Both the position numbers and the translations under genes were made by a program. From Microvirga sp. BSC39 (lineage in GTDB: Bacteria > Pseudomonadota > Alphaproteobacteria > Rhizobiales > Beijerinckiaceae): 64,000 nt of DNA. The number at the start of each line of letters is the position of its first letter. Within the stretch, counting starts at the first letter, position 1. The stretch lies in the NCBI RefSeq assembly GCF_000739015.1, contig NZ_JPUG01000078.1:393098-457097 (forward strand), given 5' to 3'. Shown here piece by piece: positions 1 through 8,856 of this stretch. Under the pieces are notes generated by a model. The model made no database searches. It worked only from the letters and a program-made list of their open reading frames with translations, and was not told the DNA's origin.

Positions 1-1
1 C

Positions 2-688
2 GAGCTCATGCGCCTCATGGCAATCTTCGTCGATTCCGAGATGGCGGGCGCCTCGGGCTTTGCTGACTGCATCAATCTGGCGCCGGGGCTGAAGGAGCGG
101 ATCACGGCCACGCGCATCGTCCTCGAGAAGTTCGACCACGCGCGGCAGGTGCTGGAGCTGATGGAGCAGTTCGGCGCCAACACAGGCCAGTATGTGGGCG
201 CGCATCCCTGGTCGTCCCGCCTCGACCGCAGCGTCAATCTTGGGCCGCGCCGCACGGACGGCGACATGCGCCTCAATGTCTTCCATTACCCGATCAACGG
301 CTGGGTCGATGCGGTGGTGATGAACTGCCTCATGGGGCAGGCAACGGTCGTGCAGCTCGACGAGCTGACCCGCGGCTCTTACCAGCCCTTGGCCGACACC
401 CTCTCCGGCATCCTGCCCGTTGAGAGACGCCATGCGGAGCTTGGTGAGCAAGGACTGCGGGTGGCGCTCGACAGGGGACACGACAGGACCGATGCCCAGG
501 CCTCCGTGAACTACTGGTATCCGCGCGTGGCCGACACCTTCGGAAGCAGCGCCTCGGATCACTTCGACCAGCATCGGAAGTATGGGCTGCGCCAGAAGGG
601 CCGGGAGGAGCTTCTGGCCCGCTGGCAAAGCGTCGTTCACCCGATGATCGAGGGATTCGGTCTCAACGTGCCGACCAGAGTTCGTTAG
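2..688 (+). CDS. Phenylacetic acid catabolic (PaaA/PaaC-like) ferritin-fold protein, 5'-truncated by window
   Basis: The frame is open to the window edge, so the start codon may lie outside; the first internal ATG is at 8. The visible 228 residues align by eye with the C-terminal two thirds of phenylacetyl-CoA epoxidase subunits: a VFHYPINGW stretch corresponds to the IFNYPTLSW region of PaaA, followed by a long helix ending VERRHAELG, which keeps the second E-x2-H pair. The first pair is altered: EKFDH has Lys where the metal-binding Glu of DEAGH sits. It may therefore be a structural or unusual oxygenase subunit. It converges on the paa operon, whose products act on phenylacetyl-CoA. Family membership is fairly likely; the exact subunit is not clear. 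Confidence 0.6.
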   Translation, partial: ELMRLMAIFVDSEMAGASGFADCINLAPGLKERITATRIVLEKFDHARQVLELMEQFGANTGQYVGAHPWSSRLDRSVNLGPRRTDGDMRLNVFHYPINGWVDAVVMNCLMGQATVVQLDELTRGSYQPLADTLSGILPVERRHAELGEQGLRVALDRGHDRTDAQASVNYWYPRVADTFGSSASDHFDQHRKYGLRQKGREELLARWQSVVHPMIEGFGLNVPTRVR

Positions 689-696
689 AGAGCCGG

Positions 697-1332
697 CTAC
701 TCCGCCGCGCTGGCGCGCCGTGGCAGGCCGATCTGATCTGCGTGAAGATTGCGCGTTCCGTCCACGATCAGCTGCGCGACAAGCTCGGCGTAGTCGGCGC
801 GGGTCACGTCGCCGGTGTTCTTGAACCAGAGATAATGCCAGTTGATCATGCCGAAGAGCGACATGGTCACGGGTTTGAGCAGCTTGGTGCCCTTCAGCTG
901 CGGCGCGACGCCCGCCACCGCATCGGAGAAGATTTTCACCAGCTCGCGCTCCATCGCCTTGAGCTCGGTCTGTCGGTCCGAAGGCAGCAGGCGCAGGCCG
1001 TTGATCTGCACATTGTGCTGGGCATCGGCATCGCGATAGGCCTCGAGCAGGGCCGCGACCAGTTCCTTGAGGCGAGGCCCGGCGGCAAGATCCGGCCGGT
1101 CGGCGGCTTCCACCACTTCGAGCAGTTCTTCCAGGTGGAAGCGGATCACGTCGAAGAGCAGCTCCTCCTTGTCCCGGTAGTAATGGTACAGGTTGGCCTT
1201 CGAGACCCCGCAGGCCTCGGCGATCTTGCTCATGGAGGCGCGATCATAGCCATGCTCGGCAAAGAGTTCGGCCGAGCGATCGAGGATCGCCCGGCGCTTG
1301 TCGTCGTAGTCTGTGGCGCGGGTGCGGGCCAT
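697..1332 (-). CDS. TetR family transcriptional regulator of the phenylacetate operon (PaaR-like)
   Basis: A 211-residue protein with a TetR N-terminal helix-turn-helix: ILDRSAELFAEHGYDRASM followed by ACGVSKANLYHYYRDKEEL at about residues 39-57. The C-terminal helices form a ligand-binding domain. It is the last gene of a minus-strand run, 8 bases after the paaK stop. TetR regulators called PaaR control phenylacetate genes in many proteobacteria by responding to phenylacetyl-CoA, so that role is inferred from position. The inverted repeat at 4015-4036, upstream of paaG, is the obvious candidate operator. No strong ribosome binding site precedes the ATG, suggesting translation coupled to paaK. 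Confidence 0.85.
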   Translation of the reverse strand: MARTRATDYDDKRRAILDRSAELFAEHGYDRASMSKIAEACGVSKANLYHYYRDKEELLFDVIRFHLEELLEVVEAADRPDLAAGPRLKELVAALLEAYRDADAQHNVQINGLRLLPSDRQTELKAMERELVKIFSDAVAGVAPQLKGTKLLKPVTMSLFGMINWHYLWFKNTGDVTRADYAELVAQLIVDGTRNLHADQIGLPRRASAAE

Positions 1333-1340
1333 GGGCTTGT

Positions 1341-2675
1341 CTATTCTTTCGGTCTGCGGTCGATCACGCGTCTCGCCTTGCCGAGCGAGCGCTCGATCCC
1401 TTCAGGGTCGAGGACGTTTACCTTAGCCGTGATGCCAATGGTATCCTTGATCGCCTGGCTCAGGCGGTCGGCTGCGGCCCTGCGGGTTTCCGGATAATCG
1501 GATTCAGGCCTGATCTCGGCCCGGATCTCCACCTGGTCCATGCGGCCCTCGCGGGTCAGCACGATCTGGTAATGGCCCGACAGGGTCGGGATCTGCAGGA
1601 GCTTTTCCTCGATCTGCGTGGGGAAGACGTTCACGCCCCGGATGATCATCATGTCGTCGGTGCGGCCCGTGACCTTTTCCATGCGCCGCAGGGTGCGCGC
1701 GGTGCCGGGCATGAGCCGGGTGAGGTCTCGGGTGCGGTAGCGGATGACCGGCATGGCCTCCTTGGTGAGCGACGTGAAGACGAGCTCGCCCTCCTCGCCG
1801 TCCGGCAGCACCTCGCCCGTCACCGGATGGATCACCTCGGGGTAGAAGTGATCCTCCCAGATGTGCAGGCCGTCCTTGGTCTCGATGCACTCGCAGGCGA
1901 CGCCCGGCCCCATGACCTCGGAGAGGCCGTAGATGTCGACTGCGTGGATGTCGAAGGCCTCCTCGATCTCCGCCCGCATGGCGTTGGTCCAGGGCTCCGC
2001 GCCGAAGATGCCCACTTTAAGCGAGGATTGGCGCGGGTCGAGGCCCTGCTTGCGGAACTCGTCGAGGATCGCCAGCATGTAGGAGGGCGTGACCATGATC
2101 ACGTCGGGCTGGAAATCCTGAATGAGCTGAACCTGGCGCTCGGTCATGCCGCCCGACATGGGGATCACCATGCAGCCGAGGCGCTCGGCGCCGTAATGCG
2201 CGCCCAATCCGCCCGTGAAGAGGCCGTAGCCGTAGGCCACATGCACCTTCATGCCGGGACGCGCGCCGCTCGCCCGAATCGAGCGGGCCATCACGTCGGC
2301 CCATGTGTCGATGTCGCGCTTCGTGTAGCCGACCACGGTGGGCTTGCCGGTGGTGCCCGACGAGCCGTGCACGCGGGCGATCTGATTTTGAGGCACGGCG
2401 AACATGCCGAAGGGATAGTTGTCACGCAGGTCCGCCTTGGTGGTGAACGGAAACTTCGCGAGGTCACTCATATCCTTGAAGTCGTCCGGATGAACGCCGG
2501 CTGCGTCGAACTTCGCCCGGTAGTGCGGCACGTTCTCGTAGGCGTGGCGCAGGGACCAGGCGAGACGCTCGCGCTGCCATACGGTCAGCTCGTCACGGGA
2601 TGCGAGTTCGAGGCGGTCGAGAGCTGCGGCCTCGGGTTTCAGTTCGGACAGCTTGCGCAGCGGGATCTGATTCAA
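1341..2675 (-). CDS. paaK: Phenylacetate--CoA ligase
   Basis: Activates phenylacetate to phenylacetyl-CoA with ATP in the cytoplasm, the entry step of the aerobic phenylacetate pathway. The 444-residue product has the AMP-binding P-loop HGSSGTTGKPT, the DIYGLSE motif, the YRTRDL motif and the C-terminal GRTDDMMIIRGVNVFP segment typical of PaaK (family length about 440). The reading frame runs 33 codons further upstream, but I place the start at the TTG at 2675. A strong Shine-Dalgarno GGGAGG lies 5 bases before it, and the next gene upstream (paaI) ends at 2689. The longer N-terminus would overlap paaI and looks non-native. It is co-transcribed with paaG and paaI. Confidence 0.95.
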   Translation of the reverse strand: MNQIPLRKLSELKPEAAALDRLELASRDELTVWQRERLAWSLRHAYENVPHYRAKFDAAGVHPDDFKDMSDLAKFPFTTKADLRDNYPFGMFAVPQNQIARVHGSSGTTGKPTVVGYTKRDIDTWADVMARSIRASGARPGMKVHVAYGYGLFTGGLGAHYGAERLGCMVIPMSGGMTERQVQLIQDFQPDVIMVTPSYMLAILDEFRKQGLDPRQSSLKVGIFGAEPWTNAMRAEIEEAFDIHAVDIYGLSEVMGPGVACECIETKDGLHIWEDHFYPEVIHPVTGEVLPDGEEGELVFTSLTKEAMPVIRYRTRDLTRLMPGTARTLRRMEKVTGRTDDMMIIRGVNVFPTQIEEKLLQIPTLSGHYQIVLTREGRMDQVEIRAEIRPESDYPETRRAAADRLSQAIKDTIGITAKVNVLDPEGIERSLGKARRVIDRRPKE

Positions 2676-2688
2676 GGAAGCCTCCCAT

Positions 2689-3165
2689 TCATTTTGTTGT
2701 TGGTTCCGTCTCGTCTGCGCTCGATGCGAGCAGCGTGCCGGCGATGGTGCGAGAATGCCCGCGGAACTCGGCAACCACCTCGTCCTGGCCGTTGCGAACC
2801 GTCACGTCGTAGATGCCGGAGCGGCCGGAGCGATTGCGCTCCACTGCATGAGCCGTGAGCGTGTCGCCACGGCGGCCGGGCTGCAGGAACGTGACAGTGC
2901 ATTGCTGCGCGACGGTGCGCTGGTTGTAGGTGTTGCAGGCGAACGCGAACGCCGAGTCGGCGAGGGTGAAGATAAAGCCGCCGTGGCAGATGCCGTGGCC
3001 GTTCGTCATGTCGGGGCGGACAGGCATGGACAGAACCGCCTCGCCCGGCGCGACCCGCTCCACGGTCATGCCGAGGCCCTGGCTCGCCTGATCCTCGGCC
3101 CACATGGCCTGCGCGCAGGCCTGTGCGATGTCGTGGGCGGCGATTGCGGAAGAGGGTGCATCCAT
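2689..3165 (-). CDS. paaI: Hydroxyphenylacetyl-CoA thioesterase PaaI
   Basis: A 158-residue hotdog-fold acyl-CoA thioesterase. The segment NGHGICHGGFIFTLADSAFAFA holds the family pattern with the catalytic Asp (LADSAF) on the central helix. PaaI hydrolyses dead-end hydroxyphenylacetyl-CoA products and so frees CoA trapped by ring-hydroxylation side reactions. Its ATG overlaps the paaG stop codon by one base (TGATG), a sign of translational coupling, and it is followed 13 bases later by the TTG start of paaK. Confidence 0.9.
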   Translation of the reverse strand: MDAPSSAIAAHDIAQACAQAMWAEDQASQGLGMTVERVAPGEAVLSMPVRPDMTNGHGICHGGFIFTLADSAFAFACNTYNQRTVAQQCTVTFLQPGRRGDTLTAHAVERNRSGRSGIYDVTVRNGQDEVVAEFRGHSRTIAGTLLASSADETEPTTK

Positions 3166-3959
3166 CAGGCTTTTCCCGTGAACTTGGGCTGCCGCTTCTC
3201 GAAGAAGGCCATGACGCCTTCCATGTAGTCCGGCGTGCGGCCGGCCCGGCCCTGCAGGTCGCGCTCCAGGTCGAGCTGCCGGTCGAGATCGTTCGTCTGC
3301 GAAGCGTCAAGAGCCTGCTTGATCAGCCCGAGCCCGACGGTGGGCTGCGTCGCGAAGTGCACGGCCAGTCGGTGTGCCTCGTCCATGAGGCCCGCATCGT
3401 CGACGGCTTTCCAGATCATGCCCCAGGCCTCCGCCTGTTCGGCCGGCACCGGCTCGGCGAGCAGGGCGAGAGCGCGTGCACGCGCCGGGCCGACGAGGCG
3501 CGGCAGGAACCAGGTGCCGCCTGAATCGGGCACGAGGCCGAGTTTCGCGAAGGCCTGGATGAATTTGGCGGAGCGCGCCGCCAGAACGATGTCGCAGGCC
3601 AGCGCGATGTTGGCGCCGGCGCCGGCCGCCACGCCGTTGACGGCGCAGATGACGGGCATCTGCAATGCGCGCAGCTTGCGCACGAGCGGGTTGTAGAGTC
3701 GTTCCAGCGTCGAGGAGAGATCGGGCGACTGTCCGGGGCTGAAGATCCGGTCGGACAGATCCTGGCCTGCGCAGAAACCACGCCCGGCGCCCGTGAGGAT
3801 CAGCGCCCGGCAACTGCCATCCGCTTCTGCATCAAGAAGCGCCGCCATCAGGGCCGCATGCATCGCCTCGTTGAAGGAGTTGAGACGATCGGGCCGGTTG
3901 AAGGTGATGACGCGATAGCCTTCGCGCCTGTCCGTGAGGATGAGATCAGTCTCCACCAT
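3165..3959 (-). CDS. paaG: Phenylacetate-pathway enoyl-CoA hydratase/isomerase PaaG
   Basis: A 264-residue crotonase-fold enzyme. GRGFCAGQDLSD is the PaaG-type oxyanion-hole segment, and LGLVPDSGGTWFLPRLVG carries the Asp characteristic of isomerase-type (PaaG) rather than classical hydratase members. PaaG isomerises the ring-epoxide of phenylacetyl-CoA to the oxepin form. It is the first gene of the minus-strand operon paaG-paaI-paaK-tetR. The operator-like inverted repeat at 4015-4036 lies about 56 bases upstream. PaaB or another crotonase is possible, but the context favours PaaG. Confidence 0.87.
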   Translation of the reverse strand: MVETDLILTDRREGYRVITFNRPDRLNSFNEAMHAALMAALLDAEADGSCRALILTGAGRGFCAGQDLSDRIFSPGQSPDLSSTLERLYNPLVRKLRALQMPVICAVNGVAAGAGANIALACDIVLAARSAKFIQAFAKLGLVPDSGGTWFLPRLVGPARARALALLAEPVPAEQAEAWGMIWKAVDDAGLMDEAHRLAVHFATQPTVGLGLIKQALDASQTNDLDRQLDLERDLQGRAGRTPDYMEGVMAFFEKRQPKFTGKA

Positions 3960-4304
3960 GGCCCTCCCGAATTCTTCGCTGATGGCAAGCGGATGGTCTT
4001 GCGACTTGTTTACTATTGACCAACCGTTCGGTCAATTATATTGATGTCAAGGACAGGGTCAATGAGAGCATTCACAGCTCGCAGGGAGCCGCATGAGATG
4101 GGATTTGTCGAAGACCATCGGGGTACGTTCACTCAAGCCTCCCAGGCTGTGCGCCCACACGACCGCCACAGCATCGACGCCTGCTTCACCGATGCTGCTT
4201 TCCCATTCCAGTGCTTCCAAACCACAATGACCTGAAGGGCCGCTGCGGCCCGATCCAGCGTTCAAAAACAAAAAAACAAACGACAACCAACCAGGAGGAA
4301 ACGG
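3960..4304. other. Divergent intergenic region between paaG and livK
   Basis: 345 bases without a convincing gene. The paaG side contains the inverted repeat at 4015-4036. The livK side has an A-rich stretch at about 4262-4290 and the ribosome binding site AGGAGG at about 4292. Short open frames here on both strands (4041-4235, 4059-4370) have no recognisable content or ribosome binding site. Confidence 0.6.
4015..4036. promoter_or_regulatory. Inverted repeat, candidate TetR (PaaR-like) operator
   Basis: Perfect 7-base arms ATTGACC and GGTCAAT flank an 8-base core containing CCG and CGG-like halves. The 22-base length and the dyad fit a TetR-family operator. It lies upstream of paaG, in the region shared with the divergent livK. 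Binding is inference. Confidence 0.45.
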
Positions 4305-5471
4305 ATGACATCGAAGACGACGCTCAAGTTCATGCTGGCTGCAGGCGCACTCAGTGTTGGCATGTCTCATGGTGCCCTTGCGCAGGACACCGTCAAGATC
4401 GGCTCGGTTCTCTCAGCCACTGGGCCGGCCTCGTTCCTCGGCGAGCCGGAGGACAAGACGCTCAGGATGTATGTCGACAAGATCAATGCGGCCGGCGGCG
4501 TCGCGGGCAAGAAGATCGAGCTGGTGATCTATGACGATGGCGGCGATGCCAACAAGGCGCGCACCTTCGCCACACGCCTCGTCGAGGATGACAAGGTGGT
4601 CGCCATGGTCGGCGGATCGACGACCGGCACCACCATGGCGATGATCCCGGTGTTCGAGGATGCCAAGATTCCCTTCATTTCGCTCGCGGGCGCCATCGAG
4701 GTGATCGACCCCGTGCGCAAGTTCGTCTTCAAGACGCCGCACACCGACAAGATGGCCTGCGAGAAGATCTTCGAGGACCTGAAGAAGCGCAATCTCACCA
4801 AGATCGGCCTGATCTCTGGGACCGACGGCTTCGGGGCGTCCATGCGTGCGCAGTGCGTGAAGGTCGCGCCCAACTACGGCATGGAGATCGTGGCCGACGA
4901 GAACTACGGCCCGCGCGACAGCGACATGACCGCCCAGCTCACCAAGATCAAGAACACGGCCGGCCTGCAGGCGGTCGTGAACCCGGGCTTCGGCCAGGGC
5001 CCTGCCATCGTGACCCGCAACTATGCACAGCTCGGCATGAGCAACGTCCCGTTCTACCAGAGCCACGGCGTTGCCTCGAAGAGCTTCATCGATCTCGCGG
5101 GGGCTGCGGCGGAGGGCGTCCGCCTGCCGGCTGCAGCGCTGCTCGTGGGCGACAAGCTGCCGGAGAGCGATCCGCAGAAAAAGGTCGTGACGGAATACAA
5201 GCAGGCCTACGAGAGCGCCACGAAGCAGCCGGTCTCCACCTTCGGCGGGCATGCCTATGACGGCCTCTTCATCCTGGTCGAGGCCATGAAGCGCGCCAAC
5301 TCCACGGATTCTGCGAAAATCCGTGACGAGATCGAGAAGACCAAGGGCTTCGTCGGCACCGGCGGCATCGTGAACATGTCGGCCACGGACCATCTCGGCC
5401 TCGATCTCTCCGCGTTCCGCATGCTCGAGATCAAGGGCGGCGACTGGAACCTGGTGGCATCGGGCAGCTGA
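4305..5471 (+). CDS. Branched-chain-amino-acid-type ABC transporter, periplasmic substrate-binding protein
   Basis: A 388-residue LivK-type binding protein with a signal peptide cleaved after about residue 26 (SHGALA-QD), then VKIGSVLSATGPASF, the usual start of the mature type I periplasmic fold. A strong AGGAGG precedes the ATG. It captures a solute for the permease and ATPases encoded just downstream. The position beside paa genes and an FAD aromatic hydroxylase makes an aromatic acid a likelier ligand than a branched-chain amino acid, but the sequence does not fix the ligand. A strong hairpin separates it from livH. Confidence 0.92.
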   Translation: MTSKTTLKFMLAAGALSVGMSHGALAQDTVKIGSVLSATGPASFLGEPEDKTLRMYVDKINAAGGVAGKKIELVIYDDGGDANKARTFATRLVEDDKVVAMVGGSTTGTTMAMIPVFEDAKIPFISLAGAIEVIDPVRKFVFKTPHTDKMACEKIFEDLKKRNLTKIGLISGTDGFGASMRAQCVKVAPNYGMEIVADENYGPRDSDMTAQLTKIKNTAGLQAVVNPGFGQGPAIVTRNYAQLGMSNVPFYQSHGVASKSFIDLAGAAAEGVRLPAAALLVGDKLPESDPQKKVVTEYKQAYESATKQPVSTFGGHAYDGLFILVEAMKRANSTDSAKIRDEIEKTKGFVGTGGIVNMSATDHLGLDLSAFRMLEIKGGDWNLVASGS

Positions 5472-5489
5472 TCCTCGCCGATATGGACC

Positions 5490-5517
5490 AACGGGAGGCG
5501 GATCACCGCCTCCCGTT
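5490..5517 (+). terminator. 12-bp stem hairpin between livK and livH
   Basis: AACGGGAGGCGG pairs perfectly with CCGCCTCCCGTT across a 4-base loop. There is no T-run afterwards, so it is more likely an mRNA stabiliser or partial terminator that keeps the binding protein more abundant than the permease. Confidence 0.75.
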
Positions 5518-5544
5518 CGCCGATCTGAAGTCGCGGGACATCAT

Positions 5545-6417
5545 ATGGCCGAGTTCCTCCAGTTTCTCATCTCCGGGCTGACGGTTGGCGCCGTCTATGC
5601 GCTCGTCGCGCTGGGCTTCACGCTGATCTACAACGCATCCGGCGTGGTGAACTTCGCCCAGGGCGAATTCGTCATGCTCGGCGGCATGGTGACCGTGTTC
5701 GCATCGGCCGCCGGCGTGCCGCTGCCCCTGGCTGCCGTTGTTGCGGTGGTGGCCGCTGTGGCGGTGGGGCTTCTTCTCCATCGCTTTGCCATCGAGCCCG
5801 CCCGCGGCGCATCGGCCGTGACCCTCATCATCATCACGATCGGCGCATCGATCCTGCTCCGCGGCCTTGCCGCAATCATCTTCGACAAGCAGTTTCACAA
5901 GCTTCCCGGCTTCACGGGCGAGGCGCCCATCGATGTTCTCGGCGCGGCCGTTCAGCCGCAGAGCTTCTGGGTTCTCGGCGGAACAGCCGTGGTCGTGGTG
6001 GCGCTTTACGTCTTCCTCGAGCACACGCTCCTCGGCAAGGCTGTTCTGGCCACAGCCGCGAACCGGCTGGCAGCGCGGCTGGTGGGCATCAACACGACCA
6101 CGATCATGGCTCTGGCCTTCGGAGGCTCCGCCGCCATCGGAGCCATCGCGGGCATTCTCGTCACGCCGATCACCCTGACGAATTACGATGTCGGCACATT
6201 GCTGGCCCTGAAGGGTTTTGCCGCCGCCATGCTGGGGGGAATGGGCAATCCGCTGGGGGCTGTCGTGGGCGGACTTCTGCTGGGTCTGTTGGAAGCCTTC
6301 GGGGCAGGCTACCTGAGCTCCACCTACAAGGACGCCTTCGCGTTCCTGGTCATCCTCATCGTCCTGTTCGCAGCCCCGCAGGGTCTGTTCGGACGTCGAG
6401 CCGTTGAGAGGGTGTGA
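5545..6417 (+). CDS. ABC transporter permease, LivH family
   Basis: A 290-residue integral membrane protein with about eight hydrophobic segments and the LivH-type opening FLISGLTVGAVYALVALGFTLIYNASGVVNFAQGEF. The NFAQGEF motif is conserved in LivH permeases. It forms a heterodimeric channel with the LivM protein encoded by the next gene. Its stop codon lies 2 bases before the preferred start of livM. Confidence 0.92.
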   Translation: MAEFLQFLISGLTVGAVYALVALGFTLIYNASGVVNFAQGEFVMLGGMVTVFASAAGVPLPLAAVVAVVAAVAVGLLLHRFAIEPARGASAVTLIIITIGASILLRGLAAIIFDKQFHKLPGFTGEAPIDVLGAAVQPQSFWVLGGTAVVVVALYVFLEHTLLGKAVLATAANRLAARLVGINTTTIMALAFGGSAAIGAIAGILVTPITLTNYDVGTLLALKGFAAAMLGGMGNPLGAVVGGLLLGLLEAFGAGYLSSTYKDAFAFLVILIVLFAAPQGLFGRRAVERV

Positions 6418-6419
6418 GG

Positions 6420-7367
6420 ATGGGTGCTCTCCTGAACCAGCGCTTTATGACACTGGCCGTGCTGGCGGTCGTGATCGCCGTGCTCCCGCTCGTCTTTCCC
6501 TCAAGCTATTACTTCCGCGTCGCGTCGCTCGTGTGGGTGTCGGCGCTGGCGGCCATCGGCCTCAACATCCTCATGGGGCAGGCGGGGCAGGTCAGCCTCG
6601 GCCACGCGGCGTTCTTCGGAATCGGAGCCTATGCCGTCGCCATCGGGCCGACGCATCTTGGGATCCCGCCCTGGGCGGCGATTCTCGTTGGTGCCGTGCT
6701 CTCTGCGGTGCTGGCCTATCTGGTTGGACGCCCGATCCTGCGGCTGAAGGGCCATTACCTCGCGATTGCGACCCTCGGCCTCGGCGTGCTCATCGCGCTC
6801 GTGATTTCCACCGAAAGCGGCTGGACGGGCGGGCCGGACGGCATGCCGGTCGAGCGGCTGACCCTGTTCGGCTGGCGCGTCAGCGGGTCGAATACCTGGT
6901 ATTGGGTGACCGGCGCCCTCCTGCTCATTGGAACCTGGATTGCCCTCAACCTCGATGAGACGCCGACAGGACGGGCGTTTCGCGCGCTGCACGACAGCGA
7001 GGTGGCGGCCCAGGTGGTGGGCGTCGATGTCGCCCGATTCAAGCTGCAGGCCTTCGTGATCGCGGCCGTCTATGCGTCGATTGCCGGCTCGGCGCTGGCC
7101 TTCATGAACGGTTTCATCAACCCGGATCAGGCGGGCTTCCTGCACTCGGTGGAACTCGTCACCATCGTGGTTCTCGGGGGCCTCGGGTCCATTGTCGGCA
7201 GCATCGTCGGGGCGGCCGTTCTGGTGACGCTGCCGCAGGCGCTGACGATCTTCCACGAATACGAGCATCTGCTTCTCGGCCTCATCATCATCGTGTCGAT
7301 GATCTTCATGCGCAACGGCATCGTGCCGAGCCTCTCGGGCCTGTTCCTGAGGAGGGCACGGTCATGA
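6420..7367 (+). CDS. ABC transporter permease, LivM family
   Basis: A LivM-type permease of 315 residues with many membrane segments and the motif GLNILMGQAGQVSLGHAAFFG, which is diagnostic of LivM. I prefer the ATG at 6420 because GAGAGG lies 7 bases before it. A GTG at 6414 overlapping the livH stop is also possible and would add two residues. Its end overlaps the livG start by 4 bases (ATGA). Confidence 0.9.
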   Translation: MGALLNQRFMTLAVLAVVIAVLPLVFPSSYYFRVASLVWVSALAAIGLNILMGQAGQVSLGHAAFFGIGAYAVAIGPTHLGIPPWAAILVGAVLSAVLAYLVGRPILRLKGHYLAIATLGLGVLIALVISTESGWTGGPDGMPVERLTLFGWRVSGSNTWYWVTGALLLIGTWIALNLDETPTGRAFRALHDSEVAAQVVGVDVARFKLQAFVIAAVYASIAGSALAFMNGFINPDQAGFLHSVELVTIVVLGGLGSIVGSIVGAAVLVTLPQALTIFHEYEHLLLGLIIIVSMIFMRNGIVPSLSGLFLRRARS

Positions 7368-8146
7368 CGATCCTGACGGCGACGGATATCGGCATCTCCT
7401 TCGGCGGCGTGAAGGCCGTCGACGGGGTCGGCTTTTCGGTGAGCCCCGGCCAGATCCTCTCGATCATCGGTCCCAACGGAGCCGGCAAGACGACGCTCTT
7501 CAACATCGTGTCCGGCATCTATGCCGCAAGTCGTGGCACGATCCATTTGGCCGATGAGGACGTGACCGGTCTCTCACCCCACGATCTGGCTGCTCGCGGG
7601 CTCTCCCGCACGTTCCAGAACCTGCAGATCTTCCAGCGCATGACCGCTTGCGAGAACGTGATGGTCGGACGCCACCTCCGGGAGAAATGCAGCCTCCTGC
7701 CGGCGCTGTTCAGAACTCCGTCCGTGACGCGCCAGAACCGGGAGACGCGGGCCGCGGCACTCGATCTTCTCGCCTCCGTGGGCCTGAAGGACGCCGCGGA
7801 CGTGCCGGCCGGGTCGCTTCCCTATGGCGCCTGCAAGCGTCTTGAGATCGCCCGCGCCCTCGCGGCCGAGCCGCGCGTGCTGCTCCTCGACGAGCCGGCT
7901 GCCGGCTGCAACGCAGTCGAGACCGAAGAGATCGATCACCTGATCCGGCAGGTTGCCGACAGGGGCGTCGCCGTCGTGCTCGTGGAGCACGACATGAAGC
8001 TCGTCATGAAGATCTCTGACAGGATCCTGGTTCTTGAGCGGGGCAGGCCGCTGGCCGAGGGAACGCCGCGAGAGGTGCGCGATGATCCAAAGGTCGTTGA
8101 GGCTTATCTGGGACAGCACGGCGCCCGGGAGGCTGCCCGTGCTTGA
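7364..8146 (+). CDS. ABC transporter ATP-binding protein, LivG family
   Basis: 260 residues with Walker A GPNGAGKTT at residues 36-44, the LivG-type segment GLSRTFQNLQIFQRM, and Walker B LLLDEPAAGC. The ABC signature reads LPYGACKRLEIARAL, where most LivG proteins have YGxQR; the Cys-Lys pair is a mild departure and probably functional. It powers uptake together with LivF. It overlaps livM by 4 bases and livF by 8. Confidence 0.92.
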   Translation: MTILTATDIGISFGGVKAVDGVGFSVSPGQILSIIGPNGAGKTTLFNIVSGIYAASRGTIHLADEDVTGLSPHDLAARGLSRTFQNLQIFQRMTACENVMVGRHLREKCSLLPALFRTPSVTRQNRETRAAALDLLASVGLKDAADVPAGSLPYGACKRLEIARALAAEPRVLLLDEPAAGCNAVETEEIDHLIRQVADRGVAVVLVEHDMKLVMKISDRILVLERGRPLAEGTPREVRDDPKVVEAYLGQHGAREAARA

Positions 8147-8843
8147 GGTCGAGAGCCTGCGCAGCGCCTATGGCCGGATCGAAGTTCTCAAAGGCGTCAG
8201 CCTCGAGGTTCGCACGGGCGAAGTCGTGGCGCTTGTCGGCGCAAACGGCGCCGGAAAGACCACGCTGCTGCGCGCGCTTTCAGGCGTGCAGCCGATCACC
8301 GGCGGTGAGATCCGCTTCAAGGGACAGCGCATCGACCGCCTGCACCCTCATCAGCGGGTGGAACTCGGCATCACTCAGTCGCCCGAAGGCCGACAGGTGT
8401 TCGGGCCTCTCACCGTCGAGGACAACCTGCGGCTCGGAGCCTACAGGCGGCGCGACAAGGAGATCGAGCAGGATCGCGACCGCGTCTTCGCGATGTTCCC
8501 GATCCTGGCCGAGAAGCGTCATCTCCTGGCCGGCGGCTTGTCTGGCGGTCAGCAGCAGATGCTGGCCATCGGCCGGGCCCTGATGGGGCGTCCTAAGCTT
8601 CTGCTGCTCGATGAACCATCCCTTGGCTTGTCGCCGCTCTTAGTCGACCAGATTCTCGATGCCATCGTGTCCCTCAGGAAGGACGGCATCACGGTGCTTC
8701 TCGTGGAGCAGAACGCCAGCGCGGCTTTAGCCATCGCCGATCGCGGCTATGTGCTCGAGACCGGCAAGGTTGCCTATAGCGGCACGGGCTCTTCGCTGCT
8801 CGCCGACCCCCAGGTGAAGGCGGCCTATCTCGGAATCGAGTAG
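8139..8843 (+). CDS. ABC transporter ATP-binding protein, LivF family
   Basis: 234 residues with Walker A GANGAGKTT, signature LSGGQQQML and Walker B LLLDEPSLGLSP. The frame is open from 8034, but I start at the GTG at 8139. GGGAGG lies 6 bases upstream, and the product then begins LEVESLRSAYG as LivF proteins do. The start overlaps the end of livG. It completes the five-gene importer livKHMGF. Confidence 0.92.
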   Translation: MLEVESLRSAYGRIEVLKGVSLEVRTGEVVALVGANGAGKTTLLRALSGVQPITGGEIRFKGQRIDRLHPHQRVELGITQSPEGRQVFGPLTVEDNLRLGAYRRRDKEIEQDRDRVFAMFPILAEKRHLLAGGLSGGQQQMLAIGRALMGRPKLLLLDEPSLGLSPLLVDQILDAIVSLRKDGITVLLVEQNASAALAIADRGYVLETGKVAYSGTGSSLLADPQVKAAYLGIE

Positions 8844-8856
8844 TCCGCCTGGCAGG

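Noticed and set aside
2672..3310. Arg-rich minus-strand frame over paaI and paaG
   Set aside because: Out-of-frame shadow of two well-supported genes.
4041..4370. Short open frames on both strands in the paaG-livK intergenic region
   Set aside because: They overlap each other, the operator-like repeat and the livK start, and show no conserved content.
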